A DNA stretch of 64,000 nt, taken from NCBI RefSeq assembly GCF_000317245.1, contig NZ_AJLJ01000061.1, positions 1 to 64,000 of the forward strand, written 5' to 3'. A model generated the notes under the pieces. That model was not told the origin of the DNA, made no database searches, and was given only the letters and a program-made list of their open reading frames with translations. Of this stretch, positions 17,354 through 26,306 are shown in pieces. The stretch's first letter is position 1; each line of letters begins with the position of its first letter. Origin of the DNA: Fischerella muscicola SAG 1427-1 = PCC 73103 (lineage in GTDB: Bacteria; Cyanobacteriota; Cyanobacteriia; Cyanobacteriales; Nostocaceae). A program made the translations under genes and the position numbers.

Positions 17354-19267
17354 TTACTCTGTTTTCAAGTAAAGCTTTAATGCTTCATCCACCACATCTG
17401 TCATTGACTTTCCTTGACTGTCAGCAGTTTTCTTCAGCACAGCATAAACATCATCGCGAACGGTAATCCGATGACGTCCTACACTCGCAGCTTTGGCAAG
17501 TTTTGATTTGTAAGAGTCGGTAAACTTCCGAATTGCATCAAACCCGACGCGATCGCAAAAGTTTCCAAAGCTTTCACCTTTTTTACGTGACTTCTTAAAG
17601 TACACAAAAATTGGCTCTAGGAAAGTTTCGATATCATTATGATGCAATTTCTCAGTGTAAGCCTGTGCCAGTCTAGTTTGATCTGGCGAACCAGCCAACC
17701 AGACTTGATAACTTTCGGGAGCGCTACCCACAAGCCCAAGTTCCGCCATATACGGACGAGCGCAACCGTTAGGGCATCCGGTCATTCTTACCACAAAATG
17801 TTCATTTGGTAAACCCACTTTGTTTAACAAAGCCCGAATTCGTTCTAAAATTCCTGGAATCGCCCGCTCTGATTCGGTAATTGCTAAACCGCAGGTAGGT
17901 AATGCGGGACAAGCCATCGAGTAACGGAAAATCTGGTCGATGCTTTCAACATTGGTGACAACACCATGACGATTGAGAATATCTTCAACAGCTTGCTTGT
18001 TATCAGGTTCAATATCGTAGAGAATCACATTTTGGTGGGGAGTCAAGCGGATAGGTAAGTTGTACTGCTCGACTATTTCCCGTAAGGCGGTTTTGAGTTG
18101 GAAGTCGCCTTCATCTTTGATCCGCCCATTGTCGATGGAAATACCCAAAAACAATTTGCCATCACCTTGTTCATGCCAACCAAGGAAATCTTCATATTTC
18201 CACTCTGGCAGAGTTTGGAAGGGTTCTAGCGGTTTGCCAAAATATTCTTCCACCATCGCCCGGAATTTATCAACGCCCCAATCGTGGATTAAATATTTTA
18301 ATCTGGCGTGACGGCGGTCTGTGCGATCGCCATAATCTCTTTGAGTAGCGACAATGGCTTTCACCATATCATAAACATCTGCTTTCGCCACGTAGCAAAT
18401 TTCATCTGCAACTCTGGCGAAAGTTTCTTCTTTGTTGTGTGTACGTCCTAAACCACCACCAGCAAAGACGTTAAATCCTGCTAGTTCTCCCTGCTCGTCA
18501 GTAATTACTACTAAGGTGAGGTCTTGGCTATACAAATCTATTGAATTATCTCCTGGAACCGTGACGCAAACTTTGAATTTGCGCGGCATGTAGTGAGTAC
18601 CATAAATAGGTTCTTCTTTGTCATGGAAGATAGTACCAGTACCATTACTTTCTCTTGCGCCTTTGACTTCTGGGTTTTCTTCACCACTAATGGCTTTTTC
18701 GCCATCTAACCAAATTTCGTAATAAGCACCGGTTTGTGGTGTCAGTAACTCAGCGACATTCTCAGCATATTCCCAAGCGTACTGATATTCTGGTTTATTT
18801 TTAAAAGGTGCAGGGGGAGCCATGACATTACGGTTGACATCACCACAAGCTCCCAAGGTCGAACCCATGTTTGTCACAATATTGGCGATCGCAGCTTTGA
18901 GATTTTTCTTTAAAATCCCGTGTAATTGAAATCCTTGCCGAGTGGTAGCACGCAAAGTATGATTACCATACTCATCAGCTAGTTTATCCAGAGTCAGGTA
19001 TAACTGCGGCGGCACAAACCCACCAGGATTTCTTGTCCGCAGCATGAATTGATAATCTTTTTCCTGACCTTTGGCGCGATTATCCCTATTATCTTGCTGA
19101 TAAGAGCCGTGAAACTTGAGGATCTGTACTGCATCTTCACTAAAATGCGTTGTATCCTGAAGAATTTCTGTAGCGACTGGTTCACGCAAACAATTACTGC
19201 GTTCTTTAATTGCTTCTACTTTAGAAGGCTTACGGCTGGCGATGGGAAGAGGAGCGGATTTAACCAT
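17354..19267 (-). CDS. sir: Ferredoxin-dependent sulfite reductase
   Basis: Reduces sulfite to sulfide with six electrons from ferredoxin, for cysteine synthesis, in the cytoplasm. The 4Fe-4S/sirohaem cysteines are Cys453 and Cys459 ([16 protein letters not shown]) and Cys498 and Cys502 ([10 protein letters not shown]), the exact C-x5-C, C-x3-C pattern. The half-repeats of the sulfite/nitrite reductase fold are present ([30 protein letters not shown]). After about residue 595 an extra 40-residue tail ([15 protein letters not shown], then [16 protein letters not shown]) looks like a ribbon-helix-helix DNA-binding motif. The length of 637 aa includes it. The start is the ATG at 19267. The terminator of the upstream minus-strand gene separates it from that gene. 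Confidence 0.92.
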   Translation of the reverse strand: MVKSAPLPIASRKPSKVEAIKERSNCLREPVATEILQDTTHFSEDAVQILKFHGSYQQDNRDNRAKGQEKDYQFMLRTRNPGGFVPPQLYLTLDKLADEYGNHTLRATTRQGFQLHGILKKNLKAAIANIVTNMGSTLGACGDVNRNVMAPPAPFKNKPEYQYAWEYAENVAELLTPQTGAYYEIWLDGEKAISGEENPEVKGARESNGTGTIFHDKEEPIYGTHYMPRKFKVCVTVPGDNSIDLYSQDLTLVVITDEQGELAGFNVFAGGGLGRTHNKEETFARVADEICYVAKADVYDMVKAIVATQRDYGDRTDRRHARLKYLIHDWGVDKFRAMVEEYFGKPLEPFQTLPEWKYEDFLGWHEQGDGKLFLGISIDNGRIKDEGDFQLKTALREIVEQYNLPIRLTPHQNVILYDIEPDNKQAVEDILNRHGVVTNVESIDQIFRYSMACPALPTCGLAITESERAIPGILERIRALLNKVGLPNEHFVVRMTGCPNGCARPYMAELGLVGSAPESYQVWLAGSPDQTRLAQAYTEKLHHNDIETFLEPIFVYFKKSRKKGESFGNFCDRVGFDAIRKFTDSYKSKLAKAASVGRHRITVRDDVYAVLKKTADSQGKSMTDVVDEALKLYLKTE

Positions 19268-19396
19268 TGCAAATTGTATAATCTTTTCAAGAAGTCATCG
19301 ATAAGCGCCGAAGCGTGAATTTAGAAGCACCCATTCGGCTGAATTTTCCCGGTAATCCGGTCGGGGATAAGAAGAATAGTTTAATTTTAACACGAT

Positions 19397-19440
19397 AAAA
19401 AGCTGGGTTTTTCAGTAATGCAATACCTAGCAAACCCAGC
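19397..19440 (-). terminator. Rho-independent terminator of the small secreted-protein gene
   Basis: On the minus strand a 9-bp stem (GCTGGGTTT / AAACCCAGC) with a 21-base loop is followed by five T residues. It lies 70 bp past the stop of the gene at 19512-20057 and upstream of sir. Confidence 0.7.
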
Positions 19441-19511
19441 AATCTTACTTATAAATTATCAGTTATTTTGTTACGTAATCCAAAAATTTTTTGGCTAACC
19501 AAACAAGCAAG

Positions 19512-20057
19512 CTACTTAAATCGATAGCCAATACCACCATTAAGACTTACAGCAGAAGCAGAGCTATTTTTATAAGCATTAATTCCTAAAGTGGTATTGC
19601 CGTAAACAAGAAAGTTTTTACCAACTTCAGATTCTACACCAGCAACAACTGCCACAGCATCTTTGTTGCCACTGGGGGTTCGTTTACCATCTGACTCCAC
19701 GAATTGATAACCAACGCCCACAAAAGCATTAGTATTTTGAGCAATTCCCACGTCTGCGGAAACATAGGGAATGATAGCGCTCGTCTTATCACTAAAGTTG
19801 ATTTGACCGCGTGCCGAAAAAGGAGTACTACCAAGCTTCACACGACCAGCAACATTCCCACCCAATGTTGCAGAATCATTACTTTGTCCACCATTAGTAA
19901 CACCAGCAGCAAAACCAGCTCCGACGTAGCTTGCATCTGTACCTTTCTTAGTAGGAATAGGTTGAGCAGAAGCAGCACCAATAGATGTAAACATAGGAGC
20001 AATTACCAAAGAAGATAAAGCAGAGAATGTCAAAAAAGACTTGAAAAAACGTTGCAT
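19512..20057 (-). CDS. Small exported glycine-rich protein, probable beta-barrel
   Basis: I place the start at the ATG at 20057 (MQRFFKSFLTFSALSSLVIA), because this gives a standard signal peptide cut after GAASAQP or nearby and a GGTGAA ribosome site upstream. A longer frame from 20126 adds 23 residues that spoil the signal. The mature part (about 150 aa) has alternating small and aromatic residues (YVGAGFAAGV, FVGVGYQFVESDG, VNGGIGYRFK-like end) and ends in Lys after Phe, as in small outer-membrane barrels. No known family was recognised. Its terminator lies at 19397-19440. Confidence 0.6.
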   Translation of the reverse strand: MQRFFKSFLTFSALSSLVIAPMFTSIGAASAQPIPTKKGTDASYVGAGFAAGVTNGGQSNDSATLGGNVAGRVKLGSTPFSARGQINFSDKTSAIIPYVSADVGIAQNTNAFVGVGYQFVESDGKRTPSGNKDAVAVVAGVESEVGKNFLVYGNTTLGINAYKNSSASAVSLNGGIGYRFK

Positions 20058-20928
20058 AATTTTCACCAAATTTTGTAGGAAGTTGCTTTTATATACAAAG
20101 TCGAAAAACCTAAATATATGTTCCATTTAGAAATAAAATTATTTAGTTCTTGCTTAATAAAAAAGATGTTTATTTTAGACAATTAAATAGTTTTTATTTG
20201 CAAAACCAGACAGTTTTTCTTATGGCATAATCAAAGTTTAATCAGGAACATTTTTACCAATTATTCGTCCTCACGTAACAATAATAAATTAGTTCTAAAA
20301 ATCGAGAGAGCCAGATACCTGATTTCTACACTCTGGGAAGCCAATCTACAGGTGTTTACAAGAAGTCAGTTATCTTGTTGCTGACGAATAATTTGTAAAT
20401 ACTATATAAAAGTCATGGATGTTATTCAAAATCTATATTGTAATACGCTTGAAGTTAAGTATTTTATAGCATTCCTAAATCATTAGTGAATAACAAGATC
20501 CCCGACTTCTGTTGAGAAGTCGGGGATCTAAGCTCTGCGATTCTCACAAATCATATAGGATTGCTATAGTACAAATAATTAGTCTGTATAGATGCGAATT
20601 TACCACGCGGTAAGCAAGCTATGGGTCTCTACTCAGATAGAATTAAGTAAACACATTACTTCCCTATTATTTGTTTTATTTTCCTCATTAATAGTCTTCG
20701 CAATGAAGCTTGTAAATGAAACTAGATTTCTATTTTTTCATAATGAATGTTTAAAAATAGCTGAAGAATAAAATTATAAACGTGTAATAGCTAGCATAAA
20801 AATATGAATTAAGCATTGATAGGTTATGCCCATCATAATGATGATTTATAGTAATGTTATATTTAAATTAATAAATAACCAGGTTGGATTTTTTTAGAAA
20901 ACTATGTTTTGTAAAGGCATGTTGTTGC
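20058..20928. other. AT-rich gap with a dispersed palindromic repeat
   Basis: This 0.9-kb stretch should hold the promoter of the secreted-protein gene and the region upstream of the esterase. It contains the long dispersed repeat at 20473-20568 (separate entry). No other gene or RNA was recognised. Confidence 0.5.
20473..20568. repeat. Dispersed 96-bp repeat, copy 1
   Basis: This copy matches 28983-29078 along its whole length with scattered differences. Both contain CTAAATCATT, a 34-bp AGATCCCCGACTTCT hairpin, a variable segment and a shared end TCATATAGGATTGCTATA. The hairpin core alone recurs at 17296 and 39918. Confidence 0.75.
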
Positions 20929-21027
20929 ATGTCTGTACAGCAATTAGGAGAGTTTTATCATCAAGTTTTTGCTCCTAATTATCCTAGCAACCGCGACCAA
21001 TCAAGTTATCCGCATATCTTTAATTGA
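20929..21027 (+). CDS. Possible 32-residue leader ORF
   Basis: An ATG at 20929 opens a 32-codon frame (MSVQQLGEFYHQVFAPNYPS, then NRDQSSYPHIFN) ending 12 bases before the esterase start. An AAGG lies about 11 bases upstream. Codon use looks ordinary for this genome. No family was recognised, and it could be chance. Confidence 0.2.
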   Translation: MSVQQLGEFYHQVFAPNYPSNRDQSSYPHIFN

Positions 21028-21039
21028 AGAGGTAGTAAT

Positions 21040-21783
21040 ATGCGTCGTTGGTGGTTGATAACTTTAAGCATTATAGTTACGTTTGTGACTTTAGAAATCA
21101 CAAGTAAGAGTACTTTCAATGCAACAGCTTTCGGTGCAAACAGAAATAACAAATCACATTTGATTGCACAAAATTCTAGTTCTACGCGAATTATGCCTCT
21201 TGGCGACTCAATTACTGGAGGAGAGGGAAGTCAAAACAGCTATCGTCGCTTACTTTGGTTTTATTTACTCAATGCAGGTTACAGTGTTGATTTTGTGGGT
21301 TCACTCCGAGTTAATTGTGGCAGAACTCCTCCCCAGCAAGATTTTGACTTAGATAATGAAGGTCATTGTGGTTGGCGAACTGATCAGATACTAGGTCAGA
21401 TTGACCAATGGGCAAGCAGCACTCGACCAGATATAGTGCTGATTCATTTAGGTACTAATGATTTAGGAAGTGGAGAAAGTCCACAGAGTACCATTGAGGA
21501 CATACGTGGAATTATTCAAAAGCTCCGATACTATAATCCATATGTCAAGATACTACTGGCTCAAATTATTACAACTTGTGGTAGTGAGGAGCGTAAAATA
21601 TCATTTAATTCGCTGATTCCCAACCTTGCCAACCAAACCAATACATATCAATCACCTGTAATCGTCGTAGATCAGTATAGTGGTTTCAATGTGTCTGATA
21701 CTATCGATGGATGTCACCCGAATAATACTGGTGAAGGAAAATTAGCCTCTCGTTGGTTTGAAGCTCTCAAGAAGGTACTTTAG
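21040..21783 (+). CDS. Secreted SGNH/GDSL-type hydrolase
   Basis: A 247-aa lipase/esterase-like protein. An N-terminal membrane-spanning signal (RRWWLITLSIIVTFVTLEI) predicts export. The catalytic blocks are visible: block I MPLGDSITGG with nucleophile Ser57, block III GTND (138-141, oxyanion Asn140), and block V DGCHPN with Asp223 and His226. The substrate is probably an acetylated or long-chain ester, perhaps in extracellular polysaccharide (inference). A GAGG ribosome site precedes the ATG at 21040. A hairpin follows the stop. Confidence 0.82.
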   Translation: MRRWWLITLSIIVTFVTLEITSKSTFNATAFGANRNNKSHLIAQNSSSTRIMPLGDSITGGEGSQNSYRRLLWFYLLNAGYSVDFVGSLRVNCGRTPPQQDFDLDNEGHCGWRTDQILGQIDQWASSTRPDIVLIHLGTNDLGSGESPQSTIEDIRGIIQKLRYYNPYVKILLAQIITTCGSEERKISFNSLIPNLANQTNTYQSPVIVVDQYSGFNVSDTIDGCHPNNTGEGKLASRWFEALKKVL

Positions 21784-21799
21784 TCAAATTATTGATTCT

Positions 21800-21845
21800 C
21801 CGTTAACCTAAGCATCGGGGGTGACTTCCATGTTTAGGTTAACGG
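21800..21845. terminator. Bidirectional terminator-like hairpin
   Basis: A perfect 12-bp inverted repeat (CCGTTAACCTAA / TTAGGTTAACGG) with a 22-base loop separates the convergent esterase and HTH genes. No strong T-run follows on either strand. Confidence 0.5.
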
Positions 21846-21884
21846 ATTCTTGAAAAGTCCACAAACGAACCGCCAACAATCAAA

Positions 21885-22859
21885 CTAAACTGAAGACAAA
21901 GAATAAACCTGACCATCAATTAATAGCCGAGTAATACCTTTGGCTTGGAGGTGGTAACGAGCCTTGTGCAACATTCTGCTATCAGGAATTTTGACAACGC
22001 GATCGCGTTTGGTAGAAAAGCGTTTTGCAACTCGGTGATTATCAAACACCGGCAAAGTTCTTTCTTGAGTCTCTAGATTAGAGATATAGCCCAAATCGCC
22101 AAACTCTCGCAACGGTCTGGTAATCAATTCTGAGGAACGATCAATCACTAAATAGCAAGTTCTGGGTAAACTAGCGGCTGAAAAGGGTAAGACTCGTACA
22201 AAACTGTCACCAGCTCTAGTTCTGGTGACTAGACGTGGTCGTTCTCGATATTCTTCTTCTTCCTCCTCCTCGAAGTCTTCATCATCAAAGTCTTCTTCTT
22301 CGAGATCCTCATCTAAATCTTCTAACTCTTCCGACTCATCTAGCAATTCTTCGCCCAGCATATGAGCGATCGCTTGAGAATCTGTATGTACATCCTCGAT
22401 GAGCGGACTAGGAATATTGCTGATTTCTTGAGCTTTGGGTTCTAAAAGTTCTAATTGCTTGATGACTGGTGGTTTGATCTCGTCCGGTGCAGAAGAACGT
22501 CGCTTAACTCGTCTGCTATGAGAGGTTGAATCAGTCGAATCAGTTGCAACAACAGGAGTAGGTTGCGACTCTGGAGTTGGACTTACCTTTTCTTGCGGTT
22601 GCTCAAAAACTTCCGGTTCTACCTGCACAAAAGACGGTAGCTGATCATAACTGACCTGTGCTTTTCCTTCTGGAGTTCTAGCAGCACGCTTTAACGAAAC
22701 AAGGTATTCGTACTCATCTTCTGGTAAAGTACTTTTGAGTAAACGACTAATTGTCGAGTTACTTACGTCATAGCGTTCTGCCAAAGTAGAGGTTGTTTCA
22801 GCAGTTTGACGGTACAATTGTAAGATTTCTTGTTTATCAGATTCTGTTAGTTTTCTCAC
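21885..22859 (-). CDS. HTH protein with long acidic linker
   Basis: A 324-aa protein. Residues 1-40 form a helix-turn-helix like those of transposases and Hin-type proteins (DKQEILQLYRQTAET, ERYDVSNSTISRLLKS). Residues about 60-180 are proline/serine/charged and probably disordered, followed by a run of mostly Glu and Asp around 170-205. A folded C-terminal domain (about 215-324, FVRVLPFSAASLPRTCYLVI to the end) was not recognised. There is no transposase catalytic domain, so it is more likely a cellular DNA-binding protein. It starts 25 bp after the upstream membrane-protein gene, suggesting co-transcription. Confidence 0.6.
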   Translation of the reverse strand: MRKLTESDKQEILQLYRQTAETTSTLAERYDVSNSTISRLLKSTLPEDEYEYLVSLKRAARTPEGKAQVSYDQLPSFVQVEPEVFEQPQEKVSPTPESQPTPVVATDSTDSTSHSRRVKRRSSAPDEIKPPVIKQLELLEPKAQEISNIPSPLIEDVHTDSQAIAHMLGEELLDESEELEDLDEDLEEEDFDDEDFEEEEEEEYRERPRLVTRTRAGDSFVRVLPFSAASLPRTCYLVIDRSSELITRPLREFGDLGYISNLETQERTLPVFDNHRVAKRFSTKRDRVVKIPDSRMLHKARYHLQAKGITRLLIDGQVYSLSSV

Positions 22860-22884
22860 GGCGGGACACCAAACAAAAAATTTT

Positions 22885-23811
22885 CTAACTACGTTTTCTG
22901 TTCCGTTCTCGACGGGAACGGCTTAATGATGCGTCATATTCCAAGACAGCACCCATACCAAATAAAATTCCACTCCAGACCCAAAACACTTCCAGTATCT
23001 CTCCACTTTGATAATTGGGAATCGAATTTGTGGCGTATTTATACCACATATCTGCAATGTAGAGCGAAAATGCCGCAGCTGCAATCATACGCCAAGAAAG
23101 AGAAACTCGTCCGCCCCAAAAAGCAAGCAGTAGAGTAGTAGCGATAATTAACAGCAATACGTCGCTGATCACGTAAAACCAATTTAAAACAGAAGCAACA
23201 ACTTCTAACCCAGGAGAATATTGGGCTTGGACTGTTGCGGTCTGTGGTTGATTGGAAATTAGCCATGCCAACGCACTGCCAAAGACTCCTATTGCCAATA
23301 CTATTATCCACTGCGAAGTTTCCAAATTCAGTCGCCTAGAAGCCACTGCCAAAATTATACCTACGCCCAGCAACAGATATGTTATTACAAAAAATACATC
23401 ACCTAATGATGGGAAAGGTTCTTCTTTTAAGACAATTTCCGTATATCCAAAAAATATCCCTCCCAGGAAATAAGAAAGCATACCGATACCAATTGCCAGC
23501 CAGACGTTGCGATCGCTAATAATTTGCTGACTGCGCCAATTCCTTAGACATAAAATACTAGCAGATAGATAAGCTGTTGCCTCAAAAATATTCGTCCCCA
23601 AAACATACCAATCAGCACGTCTTAAGCAAGTTGCTGCTTCTTGGGCTTTTGCACTCAGTTTTGCTACACAGTCTACTCCTACCGGAACCTTGGCACTAAA
23701 CAATAAAAAATACAATAGTGCCAGCACACTCCAACCTATGCTAACCAAAATAATATTCTGAGTGGTGAATAAAGATTTAGAACGTTGAGACTTGTCGTAA
23801 ATGCTACTCAT
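22885..23811 (-). CDS. Multi-pass membrane protein of unknown function
   Basis: A 308-aa protein with about eight hydrophobic segments (for example IILVSIGWSVLALLYFLLF, VWLAIGIGMLSYFLGGIFFG, VFFVITYLLLGVGIILAVA, WIIVLAIGVFGSALAWLI, SDVLLLIIATTLLLAFWG). The C-terminus is basic (RSRRERNRKRS). Two cysteines lie in an early loop (VDCVAKLSAKAQEAATCLRR). No known family was recognised. It is the likely first gene of a unit with the HTH protein. Confidence 0.55.
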   Translation of the reverse strand: MSSIYDKSQRSKSLFTTQNIILVSIGWSVLALLYFLLFSAKVPVGVDCVAKLSAKAQEAATCLRRADWYVLGTNIFEATAYLSASILCLRNWRSQQIISDRNVWLAIGIGMLSYFLGGIFFGYTEIVLKEEPFPSLGDVFFVITYLLLGVGIILAVASRRLNLETSQWIIVLAIGVFGSALAWLISNQPQTATVQAQYSPGLEVVASVLNWFYVISDVLLLIIATTLLLAFWGGRVSLSWRMIAAAAFSLYIADMWYKYATNSIPNYQSGEILEVFWVWSGILFGMGAVLEYDASLSRSRRERNRKRS

Positions 23812-23943
23812 AATCCTTGACCGTGGCAGAAGATTCCCAATGTTCTTTTACCGCTAAATCGCTATAATTAATATAAAATAAGCTTTTTGCCTATTTATAT
23901 GTTTAATTATCCAGCATTCAACGTCAAAAGACACTGATATACA

Positions 23944-24600
23944 CTAATGCCACAGTTTACTCAGTGGAGACTGATTTAGCCAACTGATGAATAGCGATCG
24001 CTCTCCTTCTGGCATATCTTGTAATTTATTAGCTACGGAATGAGCAAAATTAGTATTGCCAAAATAGGCTTTTCCTAACCGATGCAGATTTTGCAATAAA
24101 GTGATGACATGATGTTCTTGCCAGTTAGGGACTGGAGTCGTTAGCGGGTCTAGTTCTAGTAAGTATTTGACTCCTTGAGGCGAGGACACTTTAGGAAACT
24201 GCCACTTTTGCAAAGTCTCAACCATTTCTTTCTCAAATAAGGCAGCTTGTCTAGTACCCAAAAGGTCTTCAATATCTATGTACACAGCTTGCAACAGCAA
24301 AATACTAGCTTGAATAAAAACACTGATATTACTATGACTACCCGTATCACTACCAAGCTGATCTAGACGAATTTTGCCCCAAATACTGAAACGTTCTGGT
24401 TCTTCTAACAAAACACAAGCTTTGCCTTTATTATCGGTTAAATCTCTCCACAAAGATTTTGCTTCTTCTTCTTGGCTAGCTTTAAATATACTAATTAATC
24501 TAAAGGTCTGCCCCTGATAATTGAGAATCGGCACTTGCTGATCCCGTTTTGGGTGGTCAATTGTCGAGATTTCAACATCCTGCCTTTTAAGAATAAACAT
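23944..24600 (-). CDS. Conserved hypothetical protein
   Basis: A 218-aa soluble protein with a well-formed coding pattern and no recognised motif. The beginning (MFILKRQDVEISTIDHPKRD) and the phrase ILNYQGQTFRLI look like a conserved cyanobacterial family of unknown function. It is mostly helical by composition (QASILLLQAVYIDIEDLLG). No signal peptide or membrane segment is seen. It is followed by maf on the other side in a separate transcript direction (both minus). Confidence 0.5.
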   Translation of the reverse strand: MFILKRQDVEISTIDHPKRDQQVPILNYQGQTFRLISIFKASQEEEAKSLWRDLTDNKGKACVLLEEPERFSIWGKIRLDQLGSDTGSHSNISVFIQASILLLQAVYIDIEDLLGTRQAALFEKEMVETLQKWQFPKVSSPQGVKYLLELDPLTTPVPNWQEHHVITLLQNLHRLGKAYFGNTNFAHSVANKLQDMPEGERSLFISWLNQSPLSKLWH

Positions 24601-24720
24601 GACACTAGCAGATAACTCCTCACAGGGGCATTACTATTAATATGGCGATATCATAACCTTATTAGTTGGTGGTTGGTGCTTGATTGTTGATTGTTGATTT
24701 TTCTCAATCACAACCAATTC

Positions 24721-25314
24721 CTAATTCCAAAAATCTGTCACATCATACCCCAATTCCTCTAGCATTCGCCGCAACAGAGGTAAACTCAACCCAATCACAT
24801 TACTGTGACAGCCTTCTATTTTTTCCACAAATAAACCACCACGACCTTCCAGCGCAAAGGCTCCAGCACACTTGAGGGGTTCGCCCGTGGCTATATAGGC
24901 TTCAATGGTGCGATCGCTAATCTGGGCAAAATAAACTCTTGTGACTTGATACTTGACTAAATTACAATTACGTGAGGTATCAATTAAAGTATGACCAGTA
25001 TATAAATCACCAAAACTTCCCTGCATCATCCGCCAACGTTGGCGGGCTTCCTCAGCATCTGCTGGTTTCCCATGAATCTCACCATGAACAGCTAAAACCG
25101 AATCACAACCCATGACTAAAGCAGATTCAAACTGAGGACTTATAGTTTCCGCTTTTTGTTGAGACAGAATTTGTACTAACTGCGCCGGATCACTAATTTT
25201 CACTTGCGACTCATCGAAATCACTCGGACAAACTATCGGTTCAATACCAACAGTTTGTAACAAACGGCGTCGCGCCGTAGAAGCAGATGCGAGTACAAAG
25301 TTTGGAATACCCAT
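24721..25314 (-). CDS. maf: Maf-family nucleotide pyrophosphatase
   Basis: Hydrolyses non-canonical nucleoside triphosphates (for example dTTP/UTP or modified bases) to monophosphates. Formerly called a septum formation inhibitor. Motifs: [15 protein letters not shown] (residues 6-20), [25 protein letters not shown] (about 68-85) and [10 protein letters not shown] (about 149). The length of 197 aa is normal. It is located just left of a repeat cluster. Confidence 0.93.
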   Translation of the reverse strand: MGIPNFVLASASTARRRLLQTVGIEPIVCPSDFDESQVKISDPAQLVQILSQQKAETISPQFESALVMGCDSVLAVHGEIHGKPADAEEARQRWRMMQGSFGDLYTGHTLIDTSRNCNLVKYQVTRVYFAQISDRTIEAYIATGEPLKCAGAFALEGRGGLFVEKIEGCHSNVIGLSLPLLRRMLEELGYDVTDFWN

Positions 25315-25384
25315 AGTTTAGGATCGGGGATCGTCGGGGAACAGGGATTGGGGATCAGGGATCAGGGGGACAAGGGGAGCCAGT

Positions 25385-25573
25385 GCGTTGCGGAGGTTTC
25401 CGTAGACGCGCTTTGCGCGGCTTCCCGCAGGGTACCACTGCGTTGCGGGGGTTTCCGTAGACGCGCTTTGCGCGGCTTCCCGCAGGGTACCAGCGCGTTG
25501 CGGAGGTTCCCTCCGTTGTAGCGACTGGCGTCCCGTTGTAGCACGTGGCGTTCCGTTGTAGCACCTGGCGTGG
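25385..25573. repeat. Two tandem repeat arrays (55-bp and 20-bp units)
   Basis: Two complete 55-bp units (25385-25439 and 25440-25494) share GCGTTGCGG, TTTCCGTAGACGCGCTTT and the end CAGGGTAC, with a third start at 25495. They are followed by three 20-bp units with CGTTGTAGC at 25514, 25534 and 25554. The surrounding 25315-25693 region also has GGGGATC-type repeats and the motif GACGCGTAGACGCTCG near 25624. The overlapping open frames here are repeat by-products, not genes. Confidence 0.85.
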
Positions 25574-25693
25574 ACAAGGAAGATGGAGAGATAACTAATG
25601 ACCATTGACCATTGACTCTTGTACGACGCGTAGACGCTCGTAAGAGCGGCTTCAAGGTAAGAGTATCATCGCGTCTCTACTATTGACCCTTGA

Positions 25694-26236
25694 CTAATAT
25701 ACAGAAAAAGAATCAACAGATTCTTCTATAGAGCCTTTGACTTTGCGCCAGCGTTTTTCTGGCACTGAGGCATTTAATGTAAAAAGCTTACCTCGGCTGG
25801 TAGCTACACTGGCGAGGTTGTGTCGTTGTTGCTTATTGGGGAGCGTAATTAAATATTCTAGTTTGTAGTATGTTTTACCATTAGATTCGACTTGCTCTGC
25901 ATTGACTAATTCGGCTGTACGTCCTGAACCATCAGGAGCAAGAGCATTTTTGGCTAGCTTATATCCAACTTCACCTGGCGTTCCTAATTCTGGTAAGCTT
26001 TTAGCTTCTGGTACTGGACTGATGACTACAGAAACATTTTCACTAAATTCTATTAAATCGTGGAAGACCACATCCGGCCCGTCACTAACTCTAACTTGTA
26101 CCCAGCCGTTAGGATATAAAAATTGATAGCCATCACTAGTGTCTACAAAACTTCTGAGTGCGGCAAACGCTGTACCGTAGTTAGTAAGGCTAAAACTTAA
26201 TACTAGTAAAAAAATTACTGCAATTCGTTTCCACAT
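25694..26236 (-). CDS. PsbP-family photosystem II protein (CyanoP-like)
   Basis: An exported lumenal protein related to PsbP, which assists photosystem II assembly. The start is placed at the ATG at 26236 (MWKRIAVIFLLVLSFSLTN), with an upstream GAGG. A longer frame from 26296 lacks a plausible role. The signal is cut after TAFA or nearby. The mature part shows LRSFVDTSDGYQFLYPNGWVQV, VVFHDLIEFSENVSVVISPV and the YKLEYLI strand of the PsbP fold. No lipobox cysteine is seen. About 180 aa total. Confidence 0.82.
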   Translation of the reverse strand: MWKRIAVIFLLVLSFSLTNYGTAFAALRSFVDTSDGYQFLYPNGWVQVRVSDGPDVVFHDLIEFSENVSVVISPVPEAKSLPELGTPGEVGYKLAKNALAPDGSGRTAELVNAEQVESNGKTYYKLEYLITLPNKQQRHNLASVATSRGKLFTLNASVPEKRWRKVKGSIEESVDSFSVY

Positions 26237-26306
26237 TTGTTTCAATTCCTCTGGGCTGGAAGCAATACAAGGCAAGTGTGATTTGTCGTTTTTCATTCTC
26301 CCACGG

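Noticed and set aside
21885..22859. Transposase call for the HTH protein
   Set aside because: Only the N-terminal HTH resembles transposases; no catalytic domain or terminal repeats are present.
25318..25655. Three overlapping frames in the tandem arrays
   Set aside because: All arise from repeats and show only repeated peptide text.
26283..26306. TTG start extending the hypothetical protein by eight residues
   Set aside because: The ATG at 26307 is preferred; nothing supports the TTG.
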